In this document: positions 44,533 to 55,197 of the stretch, piece after piece | Position numbering within the stretch: position 1 is the first letter of the stretch | How the letters are laid out: each line of letters begins with the position of its first letter | DNA from: UBA5793 sp040255465 | Lineage (GTDB): Bacteria; Planctomycetota; Phycisphaerae; Phycisphaerales; UBA5793 | Reading direction: 5' to 3' | Length of the DNA: 64,000 nucleotides | NCBI GenBank assembly: GCA_040255465.1 | Contig: JBDZVA010000001.1 | Coordinates: 1 to 64,000 of the forward strand | Position numbers and translations under genes: made by a program | Notes under the pieces: model-generated | The model's input: the letters and a program-made list of their open reading frames with translations, nothing else | The model's database searches: none | What the model was told of the DNA's origin: nothing

Positions 44533-44757
44533 TTACCGCGGCCAGTGAAGCCACTGACGAGGCGGCCGAAAATGCTGCCGGATGTCGACACCGCTCGCGA
44601 CATCGATGAGCAGGACAATACCAATACCGACGGCCATGCCGATCACGATCCAAAGGTCGGCGCTGCTTGTCACGAAGCCGGTCTTGGGCATGAAGATACT
44701 TGCAGGCAAGGCACAGAATACGACAAGTACCCCTCGCCAATCAAGCAACTTTCGCAC
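44533..44757 (-). CDS. small two-helix membrane protein
   Basis: A 74-residue protein. Helices GVLVVFCALPASIF and WIVIGMAVGIGIVLLIDVASG are joined by a short loop, and the tail is basic (RPPRQWLHWPR). The GTG at 44757 has AAGGAG 8 bases upstream, which is strong support for a real gene. It is followed 44 bases later by ldh on the same strand, across the hairpin. No family is recognised. Confidence 0.6.
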   Translation of the reverse strand: MRKLLDWRGVLVVFCALPASIFMPKTGFVTSSADLWIVIGMAVGIGIVLLIDVASGVDIRQHFRPPRQWLHWPR

Positions 44758-44812
44758 GCAAGCACTCCTTCCTGACAGTCAGAGAACTATAGGGGACTTT
44801 TGGTTCGTTGCC

Positions 44813-47473
44813 TCACCCCGTACTTTGCATCGCGGCGGCCAGGGCGTTGACGCTGAGCAGAATCAAGCGGCGCAACGCGGGGCGATCATCGGCACTGGCC
44901 GTGCGCCAGCGGCGGAGGAGTTCGACCTGCAATGCGTTGATTGCGTCGGTGTCGGCGTTGCGCTCGGCGATCGACTGTTGAATGACAGGATTGTTGTCGA
45001 GCAGGGCGTTCTGGCCGGTGATGGCGAGGATGGCGCGCTGGGCTTTGGCAAACTCGTCGGCGAGGCGCTGGTGGAAGTGGGCTCCGTCATCGCCGACATA
45101 CCAGCGAGCCACGGGCAGGCGGGCGCGAGCCATCTCCTGCTGCGCGTTGTCGATGAAGGCGCGGAAGCAGCCGCCGGCGGCGTAGGCGGCGCGGCATTGT
45201 TCCAGGCGCAATGGGTCGTTCATGACGCACTGCTGAAACGCGCTGCCGATGCCGAACCAGCCGGGCGTGTTGTAGCGCATCTGCGTCCAGGCGAAGACCC
45301 AGGGGATGGCGCGGAGGCTCTCGAAGCGCACGTCGCCGCCGCTGCGCGAGACAGGGCGCGACGCGATGGGCAATTCGCCGATGTGCAGCACGGGCGAGCG
45401 ATCGACAAACCACGGCCAGAAGGCGGGATCATCAATCAGTTGTCGGTAGGCGATCCGCGAAGTGACGGCGAGCTGCTCCATCAGTTCGTCGAGTTCGTCG
45501 CTCTCATCGCGGGCGTCGCCGGGCGCGGTGGCGAGGATCATCGCGTTGGTCATCTGTTCGAGATGGCGGTGGGCGATGGCGGGCATGGCGTAGCGGAAGG
45601 AGATGACTTCGCCCTGCTCGGTGAAACGAATGCGGCCGTTGCGGCTGGCGACGGGGCTGGCGAGAATGGCGCGGTGGGCGCGGCCGCCGCCGCGAGCGAC
45701 AGTGCCGCCTCGGCCGTGGAAGAACCGGAATGAGACGCCGGCGTCGCGGCAGGTCTGCGCGAGTGCATCCTGGGCGCGGTGGAGGCGCCAGTTGGCGACC
45801 CAGTAGCCGCCGTCCTTGTTGCTGTCGGAGTAGCCGAGCATGATTTCCTGGAACTGACCGCGCGCAGCAAGCTGGCCGGCGTAGGCGGGTTCGCCAAAGA
45901 GCGATCGCATGAGTTCGGCGGCCCGGCCGAGATCGTCGACGGTTTCAAAGAGGGGCGCGACGTCGATGGGGCACTGCACGCAGCCGTCATCAATGGTCCA
46001 CAGGCCGACTTCGCGCAGGAGGATGAGCACTTCGAGCAGATCACTCACATCGTGGGTCATGCTGATGATGTACGAGCCGATGGAGTCCGGTTCGCGGCGG
46101 GCGGCCTGGGCAATGACTTCGAGCGAGTCGAGCAGTTCGCGCGTTTCGGGTGCGAGCGCGCAGCCGCGCGCCAGCAGCGGGCGCGAGGATTGCAGTTCAC
46201 GGCGGAGCAGAGCGAGGCGGGCCGGTTCGTTGAGCCCTGCGTACTGCTCTTCGACACCGGCGGCGCGGAACGCCTCGCCGACGGCTGCTTCGTGTACGCG
46301 GCTGTGCTGGCGGATGTCCAGCGCGGCCAGATGCAGGCCGAAGGTCTTCGCGCGGACGATGGCGTCGCTGAGCTGGCCGCGGCTGGCCACTTCGTGCAGG
46401 CCCGCGTGGTGCAGCGCCCGCTGCAACAGCAGCAGATCGTCAACGAAACGGGTGGCGGTGTAGGTCGGACAACTGAGGCGCATGAGCATGTGGCGGATCT
46501 TGACGCGCAGAGGTTCGTGATCGAGGTGGCGCACAAGTTGAGCGTCGAGCGGTTGCTCCTGCTGGTCGCGCGCGATTGATTCGAGCAGTTCGGGCGCGAT
46601 GGGGACGCGGTGGTCGGAGATGCTCAGTTCCTGGCGCAGTTGTTCCATGGCCTGGGTGTGGCGAGTGACCGCGGCGCTGCGCATTTCGTCGAGGGCTCTT
46701 TGCGTGAGCGCGGCGGTGACGTTGGGATTGCCATCGCGATCGCCGCCGATCCAGGTGCGGTAGCGCAGCAGAACGGGCAGATCAGGCGATTGGCCATAGT
46801 ACGCTTCGAGCGCGTCCGCCAGGTCGCGATAGAGCGCGGGCACGGCGTCCCAGATGGCGCCGGCGAGATAGTGCACGCCGTTGCGCACTTCGTCTATCAC
46901 ATCGAGTCGGCGCGAGCGGACTTCATCGGTGGCCAGCAGCAGCGAGAGCGTCTGGCGCACGGCACTTTGCGCGCGATCCTGCTCAGTCGGGGTGCTGCCC
47001 CGCGCGTTCTTGATGCACAGCAGGTCGGCGATGCGGGCCTGCTTCTGCATGACGCTGCGGCGGCGCGACTCGGTGGGATGGGCCGTGAGGGTCGGTTGAA
47101 TGTCCAGTGCGCCAAGTGTCGATACGAGTTGATCGAGCGGGATGCCGCGATGTGCCAGCGTGCGGATTGCCTCGGCGAGGGACTCGGCGCGGGGCTGGTC
47201 GGCGGTCGCCTGCTGCTCGCGGCGGCGGTTGATGCGGGCAATGTGCACCTGCTCGGCCTTGTTGCGCAGGTGGAAGCGGATGGTGAGTTGCTTGAGAGCG
47301 GCGTGAATCTCGGCGTCGTCCAGGTCAGCCAGCTCGACGTCGGGCTGGCCGCCTTCGAGCAGGCGCCGAGCGGCAGCGCGAATCGGTTCGATGCTGGGGC
47401 CCGCCGCGGCGGCCTCGACTTCGTCGAGGCGCGCGTTGAGCCAAGTGATGTCCGCAGTGAGTGGCGAGGTCAT
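44813..47473 (-). CDS. ppc: phosphoenolpyruvate carboxylase
   Basis: An 886-residue enzyme that makes oxaloacetate from PEP and bicarbonate. Diagnostic motifs are present: the catalytic histidine in LTAHPTESRRRSV near residue 137, GYSDSNKDGGYW, and FFHGRGGTVARGGGRAH. The region QMRYNTPGWFGIG is in place and the C-terminus is MQSTG (MRNTG in most homologues). The ATG at 47473 starts MTSPLTADITWLNARL, as in other bacterial enzymes. It diverges from a methyltransferase over a 119-base gap. No allosteric switch in the sequence can be judged by eye. Confidence 0.95.
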   Translation of the reverse strand: MTSPLTADITWLNARLDEVEAAAAGPSIEPIRAAARRLLEGGQPDVELADLDDAEIHAALKQLTIRFHLRNKAEQVHIARINRRREQQATADQPRAESLAEAIRTLAHRGIPLDQLVSTLGALDIQPTLTAHPTESRRRSVMQKQARIADLLCIKNARGSTPTEQDRAQSAVRQTLSLLLATDEVRSRRLDVIDEVRNGVHYLAGAIWDAVPALYRDLADALEAYYGQSPDLPVLLRYRTWIGGDRDGNPNVTAALTQRALDEMRSAAVTRHTQAMEQLRQELSISDHRVPIAPELLESIARDQQEQPLDAQLVRHLDHEPLRVKIRHMLMRLSCPTYTATRFVDDLLLLQRALHHAGLHEVASRGQLSDAIVRAKTFGLHLAALDIRQHSRVHEAAVGEAFRAAGVEEQYAGLNEPARLALLRRELQSSRPLLARGCALAPETRELLDSLEVIAQAARREPDSIGSYIISMTHDVSDLLEVLILLREVGLWTIDDGCVQCPIDVAPLFETVDDLGRAAELMRSLFGEPAYAGQLAARGQFQEIMLGYSDSNKDGGYWVANWRLHRAQDALAQTCRDAGVSFRFFHGRGGTVARGGGRAHRAILASPVASRNGRIRFTEQGEVISFRYAMPAIAHRHLEQMTNAMILATAPGDARDESDELDELMEQLAVTSRIAYRQLIDDPAFWPWFVDRSPVLHIGELPIASRPVSRSGGDVRFESLRAIPWVFAWTQMRYNTPGWFGIGSAFQQCVMNDPLRLEQCRAAYAAGGCFRAFIDNAQQEMARARLPVARWYVGDDGAHFHQRLADEFAKAQRAILAITGQNALLDNNPVIQQSIAERNADTDAINALQVELLRRWRTASADDRPALRRLILLSVNALAAAMQSTG

Positions 47474-47592
47474 GCATGACGGTAGCGAGGTGGCTGATGC
47501 GGGGCCGAGGGAGCGACGCGACTCCGATCCAGGCGGATATGGTTGCCAGGCCCAACTCAGTCCCAAGCGGATGGGATGGAAGGAGATGGTCA

Positions 47593-48441
47593 ATGAGTCG
47601 CGAAGAACTGGTCAACAACCACTACGGCGTCGCCGGACTCATGGCCGCCATCGAGGCGGGGCTCATGTCCGTGGGCAAGAATCTTGATTCGCTCACCGTC
47701 GACGACCTGGCGCCGGTCGATGAGTTTCACAGTCGGGGGCGCGAGGCGACGGCGGAGCTGGCGTCGCTGGCGAAGATCAAGGCGACGGATCAGGTGCTCG
47801 ACGTCGGCTGCGGGATCGGCGGCACGGCGCGGTATCTGGCGCATCAGTTTGGCTGTTGTGTCACGGGCATCGACCTGACAGATGAGTTTGTCACCGTGGG
47901 TCAGCGGCTCACCGAACTGGTCGGCCTGACCGATCGCGTCGCGCTGCGTCAGGGCAGCGCGCTGGCGTTGCCTTTCGAGGTGAACTCGTTCGACATTGCG
48001 TGGACCGAGCATGCGCAGATGAACATCGCTGACAAGAAGCAGTTCTACAGCGAGATCGCGCGGGTGCTCAAGCCGGGCGGCAGGCTGTTGTTTCATGACA
48101 TCTTTCGCGGCGATGGCGAAGAACCGATTTACCCGCTGCCGTGGGCGGAGGATGAGTCGATCAGTTCACTCGCGACGGTGACCGAGGCGCGGGCGGCCAT
48201 GGAGCAGGCCGGGCTGGTGGTCGAGCAGTGGGCGGACAAGGTCGGTGACACGCTGGCATTCATGGACAAGATGGCGGCGCAGGCGGCGGCCGGCCAGGCG
48301 CCACCCATCAGCATCCGCTTGGTGATGCGCGACAACGGCCAGAAAAAGCTCGCCAACTACGTGCGCGGGCTGAAGGAGAAACGGCTAGCGGTGGCGCTGG
48401 GGATGGCCCGGAAGGGGGAGGCGCCCTTTACGCGACAGTGA
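47593..48441 (+). CDS. SAM-dependent methyltransferase (sarcosine/dimethylglycine N-methyltransferase-like)
   Basis: A 282-residue protein. Motif I is VLDVGCGIGGTARYLA, followed by GIDLTDEFV and LPFEVNSFDIAWTEHAQMNI, then KPGGRLLFHDIFRG. The organisation and the N-terminal VNNHYGVAGLMAAIEAGL fit glycine/sarcosine-type methyltransferases, but the substrate is inferred only. AAGGAG lies 8 bases before the ATG at 47593. The last 14 bases overlap the end of a broken nuclease-like gene on the opposite strand. Confidence 0.85.
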   Translation: MSREELVNNHYGVAGLMAAIEAGLMSVGKNLDSLTVDDLAPVDEFHSRGREATAELASLAKIKATDQVLDVGCGIGGTARYLAHQFGCCVTGIDLTDEFVTVGQRLTELVGLTDRVALRQGSALALPFEVNSFDIAWTEHAQMNIADKKQFYSEIARVLKPGGRLLFHDIFRGDGEEPIYPLPWAEDESISSLATVTEARAAMEQAGLVVEQWADKVGDTLAFMDKMAAQAAAGQAPPISIRLVMRDNGQKKLANYVRGLKEKRLAVALGMARKGEAPFTRQ

Positions 48442-49138
48442 AATCGACGATGAGTGGAACGTGATCACTGATGTCAATCCACTCTTCGCGCCGGCCGGTC
48501 GCAGCACACTTCAGCGTCCACGGACACGGCATAAAGCAGTAGTCGATGTGATAGCCCTTGCTTCCCTTGCGATGAAAGAAAGTGGGATTCTCTTCTTAAC
48601 CGAAGGCGCAGTTCGTCGCATCGTGGTAAGCGCTGCGCAGATTCAGCTTGTGGAGATGTGCCGCAAGATCAGAAAAGTTGCTGGGCTTGCCGGTTCGGTC
48701 CCAACATACCGAATTGTTAAAATCACCTGCCACCAGCATCGTGCCCGCTCCGATCAGGCGCTCGTAATGACGAACGGCGCGGAGCGGTTCGCCAATGGCG
48801 GAATCGCCGACGGCTTGCGCGCGATGATTGAACGCCCAAACAGCCAGGAGGCTGAATTCCGTCTCTCCGGTGATTCGCACAGGAAGATAGTACTTGAATC
48901 GAGCATCAACTGACGAGTCGGTCTCAAGCCTCCGCCCGCCAAATGCAAACACGGCAAGGCCCTTGTGGGGTTTGTCGCCAATCCAGGCGGTAGAGGAATC
49001 CGCTCTGTGTCTGCGGTTGCGCCACATAATCTCCGGTTGTGCACACTCGGCTACGATCGCGACATCCGGCTGCAGAGCAACTAGTCGATCCCACTTGCGA
49101 TGAAGACCCATCGCGCAATTCCATACCACAATCCGCAT
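48428..49138 (-). pseudogene. endonuclease/exonuclease/phosphatase-like gene split by one in-frame TAA
   Basis: The first part (49138-48596) encodes 180 residues starting MRIVVWNCAMGLHRKWDR with EEP-type motifs (ECAQPE, LVAGDFNNSV) and then meets TAA at 48598-48596. Translation of the same frame then continues without break as EENPTFFHRKGSKGYHIDYC and ends with SDHVPLIVDFTVA, the canonical C-terminus of the family, at TAA 48430-48428. There is no frameshift; a single substitution explains the stop. A GGAG precedes the start. Base composition is lower in GC than the neighbours. It may be decaying or carry a sequencing error. Confidence 0.8.
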
Positions 49139-49178
49139 TGCATCTCCGAAGTGAGCATCGGCGCGTTCTCGCCTGACC

Positions 49179-52100
49179 CTACTTCCTCCGATTGTCCGGG
49201 CTCGACTTGTTCGGCTTGTTCGGCTGCGGCGGGACGTCGACGGGTTCTTCCTGGATGCGCTTGAGCAGGTGGTCGATTGCCGCGTCGAGTTGGGTGTCGG
49301 CGCCGTTGTAGGTCGCGTGCGGCAGGTTGTCGATGACGATGTCGGGCTCGACGCCGTGGCCTTCGATGAGCCAGTCGCCGTCAGGGCCGTAGACGCCGAA
49401 CTCGGCGGCGGTGGCGATGCCGTTGTCGACGAGGACGTTGCTGCTGGACAGCCAGATCTCGCCGCCCCAGGTGCGGGTGCCGATGACCTTGCCCAGGCCG
49501 AGGCGCATGAATCCTTCGGAGAATGCTTCACCATCGGAGGCGGTTGATTCGTCGCAGAGGACAACAAGGTGGCCGCGGAAGGCGTACTGCATGTTCCACG
49601 CGGGCTCGCCGGCGCGGCCCGACCAGTACATCCATGCGCGGCGGAGGAGCTGGCCGAGGATCCAACTGTCGATGTTGCCGCCGTTGTTGTGGCGCACGTC
49701 GATGATGAGTCCCTTGCGGTTGAAGACGGGGAAGAAGTCGCGCGTCCACTGGCTGATGTCGCCGCCGCCCATGGCGCGGAGGTGGACGTAGCCGAGTTCG
49801 CCGTCGCCCTTTTCTTCCACGCGCAGGCGGCGGGTGTACTCCCACTCGTCGTAACGCATGTTGCGTTCCGCGCCGGATGAGATGGGCTGCACGATGACAT
49901 CGCGCTCCTTGGTTTCGTCGCCGTCCTTGTGGGCGATGCGGAGGCGCACCTGCTGGCCGGACTTGTAGCGGAGCAAGGCGCCGAGGTTGGAATTGGCGTC
50001 GGCGAGCGAGATTCCGTTGACCATGGTGATCACATCACCCTCCACGACATCCACACCCGGCTCGGCGAGCGGGCTGCGCGCGGTTGGCTCATCGGGGTCG
50101 GTCTTGTAGATGTGCTCGACGCGCCAGCCGCCCGCGGCCGCGTCGCGCACGAGACGGGCGCCGAGGGTGGCGATGCCGATGTTTTCTTCGCCGGCGCGCA
50201 TGTCCCCGCCGTAGACGAAGATGTGAAGCGCCGACACTTCACCGACCATCTGAGCGATGAGATCGCTCAGCTCGCCGCGCGTGGTGACGCGATCGACGAG
50301 GGGCATGTACTTGTCGAGCATGGCGGGCCAGTCAACGCCGTGCATGTCGGGGTCGTAGAAGTAATCTCGTTCGAGTCGCCAGGCTTCGGTGAACATCTGG
50401 CGCCATTCGATGCGCGGGTCGAAGTTGAGGGCCCACCCGTCTGTGTTCACGGCATTTTCGGGCTTGAGTGCCGCGCTGCCGCCGGCGTCGACGACGTAGA
50501 GCGTGGAACCCTTACGGAGGAGGATCTTCTTGCCGTCCTTGGAGAGTTCGCCGATAGAGACGCCCGAAGCGAAGGTGTCGGCCTTGGGGTCCTTGTTGGT
50601 GATAGTCATCGTCTTCATTTCGGGCGGGCCACTGCTGCCGCGCTCGAACCAGTAGAGGCGCTCGCCGGCGATGAAGAGGCCGGACATGTTGGCCGCGCCG
50701 ACCGGGGCTTCGTAGAGGCGCTCCATCAACCCGTCCCATTCGATGGTGACGGTGACTTCGTCCTTCTTCTTCTCGTCCTTCTTTTCTTCCTCGGGCTTTT
50801 CTTCAGTCGCGGGAGGTTCGGCAGCGTCGCCGCTTTCTTTGGCTGGTTGCTCCATGTCTTTGTCAGGCTCGGCGGGCTGATCGGGTTTGGGCTCCTCTTT
50901 GGGCTCTTCCTTGGCCTTGTCTTTTTCTTCCTTCTCCTTCTTCTTGTCCGCTTCCTCCTGCTTCTTCTTCTCCTTGATCAGTTCGTCGTCGGGGGCAAAG
51001 GGGGAGCGCTGATCGAGGCCGAGCGCGAGGTAGTAGATCTTGGTCGTGTCGGTGAAGTACGGCTGCGGTGCGCGCGGGCCCCACGGCGAGCCGGTCCGTG
51101 ACCGGAAGGTGCGATCCGAGAGGAAGTAGAGCCACTTGCCGTCTTTGCTCCACGCCGGGCTGTAGCTGTCGTAGCGCTCGCTGGTGACGTTGTGCACGGC
51201 GTCGCCGGCGAGGTCGTAGATCTTCACCTGCTGGAAGGTGTTGGGAGCGAGAGCGGAGTAGGCGAGGAACTTGCTGTCGGGCGACCAGGTCAGACCGGCG
51301 AACTGGTCCCAGAAGCTCTGCGTGATTTCGTCGATCTGCTTGTTCTCGCCGGTCTCCATGTTGTAGAGGTACAGACGCTGGCGCTTGTCGTGGTGGGCGA
51401 GCCACTTGCCATCGGGTGACGGCACGCCCTCCCAGCGGAGGATCTGGGCGCCGTTGGTAAGTTGCTTGCTTTCTCCGATGCCGTTGGCGGGATAGGTCCA
51501 GAACTCGACTTCGCCGGACTCATCGCTGAGTGTGAGTACGCGATCGCCATCGGGCAGGAAGCGTGCATCGCGGTGACGGGCGTGCTTGTCGCGGGTGATG
51601 GCCATGAGCCGACCCTGGCCGACGGGTGCGACGAAGACCTCGCCGCGCGCCGTCAGCGCGACGCGATCGCCATCCGGGGAGATGTGCGCAGCGGTCATGT
51701 AGTCCATGGGCGAGGTGACCCATTTTTCGCGCTGCTGGTCGAAGTCGGACGTCAGGCCGATGGCGATGACGGCATCCTTGTCGGTGCTCACATCGAGCAC
51801 GTGGATGTCGGCGCCGAGTTGGTAGACGATGTGCCTGCCGTCGCAGGCGGGTTCCTGAATGTCCCAGCCGACGTGGTGTGTGTGCTGCTTGAGGTCGCCG
51901 CCGTCGGGCTTCATGGACCAGATGTTCATCGTGCCGTTACGATCGGTGGCGAAGTAGACGCGGCCATTGGCCCACATGGCGTCGCGGCTCGTGCCGGGGT
52001 AGTCGGGGGTGAGCGCTTTCGCTTCGCTGTTGCCATCCATGTTGTAGCGCCAGAGGTTCTGAGCGGTACCACCCTGATATCGCTTGGTGCGGCTTCCCTG

Positions 52101-52709
52101 AAAGGCGAATCGGGTGAAGAAGAGGGTGCCGGCGGTTTCGTCGAAGACGCCCTGGGACGCTTGCGCGAGGGGCAGCAGGTCTACTTCGAGTGACTCAGGA
52201 TCGACCAGGGCCATCTGGTAGCCGGGCAGGGTGGAGTAGGCGGAGGTGCGGAACATGACCCTGCCATCGCGCGTCCAGCCGACGACGTAGTCGCGCATGC
52301 CGTCGTAGGTGAGCCGTCGGGGCAGGCCGCCGGCTGCAGGAATGACGTAGACCTCGGTGGGGCCTTCGTACTGGGCGGTGTAAGCGATCCACTTGCCGTC
52401 AAAGCTGATGGCGGGGTTGGTCTCATCGCCGGGGTGCGTGGTGAGTCGCCGGGCGCGGCCGCCGCTGAGCGGGACGGACCAGAGATCCCCCTCGGCACAG
52501 AAGACGAGCAGATCACCTCGGACGGCCGGGTACTGGTAGTAACCCACGGGCGAGTCCTCGACGGCCGGTGGCGCACTGAGGATCTCGGCGGTCGTCGCGG
52601 CGGCTGAGGCGCTCTGCATGCCGCCGTCGTGGTGGCCGCAGGCGACGTTGAGAAGGACGAGAATGGCGCACAATGGGCTGCGCCAGCCGTATCGTTGGGT
52701 CTTGAACAT
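49179..52709 (-). CDS. tricorn protease homologue (S41-type lipoprotein)
   Basis: About 1176 residues. A lipobox (LVLLNVACG) gives a lipoprotein. Residues 50-590 form two WD40/TolB-like beta-propellers. A Lys/Glu-rich linker (about 595-665) replaces the usual short connector. The C-terminal half has the core C1-PDZ-C2 protease: the histidine in VSALHIFVYGG, PDZ-like VDVVEGDVITMVNG, and the active-site serine in LCDESTASDGEAF. Tricorn degrades peptides from larger proteases. I chose ATG 52709 because GGAG lies 9 bases upstream and the signal fits; a GTG at 52724 is the alternative. Confidence 0.9.
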   Translation of the reverse strand: MFKTQRYGWRSPLCAILVLLNVACGHHDGGMQSASAAATTAEILSAPPAVEDSPVGYYQYPAVRGDLLVFCAEGDLWSVPLSGGRARRLTTHPGDETNPAISFDGKWIAYTAQYEGPTEVYVIPAAGGLPRRLTYDGMRDYVVGWTRDGRVMFRTSAYSTLPGYQMALVDPESLEVDLLPLAQASQGVFDETAGTLFFTRFAFQGSRTKRYQGGTAQNLWRYNMDGNSEAKALTPDYPGTSRDAMWANGRVYFATDRNGTMNIWSMKPDGGDLKQHTHHVGWDIQEPACDGRHIVYQLGADIHVLDVSTDKDAVIAIGLTSDFDQQREKWVTSPMDYMTAAHISPDGDRVALTARGEVFVAPVGQGRLMAITRDKHARHRDARFLPDGDRVLTLSDESGEVEFWTYPANGIGESKQLTNGAQILRWEGVPSPDGKWLAHHDKRQRLYLYNMETGENKQIDEITQSFWDQFAGLTWSPDSKFLAYSALAPNTFQQVKIYDLAGDAVHNVTSERYDSYSPAWSKDGKWLYFLSDRTFRSRTGSPWGPRAPQPYFTDTTKIYYLALGLDQRSPFAPDDELIKEKKKQEEADKKKEKEEKDKAKEEPKEEPKPDQPAEPDKDMEQPAKESGDAAEPPATEEKPEEEKKDEKKKDEVTVTIEWDGLMERLYEAPVGAANMSGLFIAGERLYWFERGSSGPPEMKTMTITNKDPKADTFASGVSIGELSKDGKKILLRKGSTLYVVDAGGSAALKPENAVNTDGWALNFDPRIEWRQMFTEAWRLERDYFYDPDMHGVDWPAMLDKYMPLVDRVTTRGELSDLIAQMVGEVSALHIFVYGGDMRAGEENIGIATLGARLVRDAAAGGWRVEHIYKTDPDEPTARSPLAEPGVDVVEGDVITMVNGISLADANSNLGALLRYKSGQQVRLRIAHKDGDETKERDVIVQPISSGAERNMRYDEWEYTRRLRVEEKGDGELGYVHLRAMGGGDISQWTRDFFPVFNRKGLIIDVRHNNGGNIDSWILGQLLRRAWMYWSGRAGEPAWNMQYAFRGHLVVLCDESTASDGEAFSEGFMRLGLGKVIGTRTWGGEIWLSSSNVLVDNGIATAAEFGVYGPDGDWLIEGHGVEPDIVIDNLPHATYNGADTQLDAAIDHLLKRIQEEPVDVPPQPNKPNKSSPDNRRK

Positions 52710-52813
52710 CTGAGAATGCTCCACGAAACAGTGTTTGCAGGTCGGGAGAGCATGTGGTTGCTCCCAGCCAGCTTAGTCGCGCGACCGCGCCGAAGACTAG
52801 AATCCACAACGAT

Positions 52814-53689
52814 ATGAACGCCTCGAACGATTCCAAGATGACACGTATTACGCTCCGGACCATCCGCAAGATGATGGTTGAGGATCGCCGGTTTGCCTGC
52901 CTGACCTGCTACGACGCGACGACGGCGCGGTGGATGGAGCGGGCCGGTTTGCCCATGCTGCTCGTGGGCGACACGCTGGCGGAGATGGTGCTCGGCCACG
53001 ACCAGACGTACTACGCGGACATGGACATTTCGGTCGCACTCACCGCGGCGGTGCGGCGAGGCGCACCCAATGTCATGCTCATGGCGGACATGCCGTTCAT
53101 GAGTTACCAGGCCGACGATGCCGAGGCCATGCGCAACGCCGGTCGATTCATGACTCAGGCCGGAGCCGATCTGATCAAAGTCGAGGTTGACCGGTCGTTT
53201 GCTCCCCTCGTGGAGAAGATGGCGCGGGCGGGCATTCCCGTCGTAGCGCATATCGGATCGCGTCCGCAGCAGACGAAACTGGCGGGTGGATACCGTTCGG
53301 TTGGCCGCACACCCGAAGAGGCCATGCGACTGATCGCCGACGCCCGCGCGCTCGAGGCAGCCGGCGCCGTGATGCTGCTCATCGAGGCGACGCCGGCGGA
53401 GGTGACCAGGGAGATTGTGCAGGGAGCGACGATCCCGGTCATCGGCTGCGGCGCCGGGCCGGCATGTCACGGCCAGGTTGTCGTGCTGCACGATCTGCTG
53501 GGCCTGACCGACTGGCAGCCCAAGTTTGCCCAGCCCGTGGCCAACTTCGGCCAGGAACTCGTCAAGGCCGTCAAGATCTGGATGGATAAGGTCGATCGCA
53601 ACGATCTGGGGGAGCATCCGTACACCATGGTGACGCCCGATCAGGCCGCCGCCCACCCGCGTCGGCCGCCTACACCGGCCTCGCGTTAG
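52814..53689 (+). CDS. panB: 3-methyl-2-oxobutanoate hydroxymethyltransferase
   Basis: A 291-residue protein that makes ketopantoate for coenzyme A synthesis. Motifs present: MLLVGDTLAEMVLGHDQT, VMLMADMPFMSYQ, GADLIKVEVD, PVVAHIGSRPQQTKLAGGYR and IPVIGCGAGPACHGQVVVLHDLLGL, all typical of PanB. The C-terminal tail is Pro/Arg-rich. TAGAAT is 10 bases before the ATG. It diverges from the tricorn gene; panC is not in the window. Confidence 0.92.
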   Translation: MNASNDSKMTRITLRTIRKMMVEDRRFACLTCYDATTARWMERAGLPMLLVGDTLAEMVLGHDQTYYADMDISVALTAAVRRGAPNVMLMADMPFMSYQADDAEAMRNAGRFMTQAGADLIKVEVDRSFAPLVEKMARAGIPVVAHIGSRPQQTKLAGGYRSVGRTPEEAMRLIADARALEAAGAVMLLIEATPAEVTREIVQGATIPVIGCGAGPACHGQVVVLHDLLGLTDWQPKFAQPVANFGQELVKAVKIWMDKVDRNDLGEHPYTMVTPDQAAAHPRRPPTPASR

Positions 53690-53719
53690 CTCGTTTCCAG
53701 GCTCAGGAGCCTCCTTTTC

Positions 53720-55138
<1,419 letters not shown>

Positions 55139-55197
55139 TCGCATCGTTCTCTCCGGCGGCATCAGGAAATCGTCGATCTGGATGCGCATGATCTGCC

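Noticed and set aside
48596..49900. 434-codon minus-strand frame starting inside the tricorn gene
   Set aside because: The upstream two thirds are a Ser/Thr/Pro-rich shadow of the tricorn gene in another frame. Only the part from 49138 is a real nuclease-like gene.
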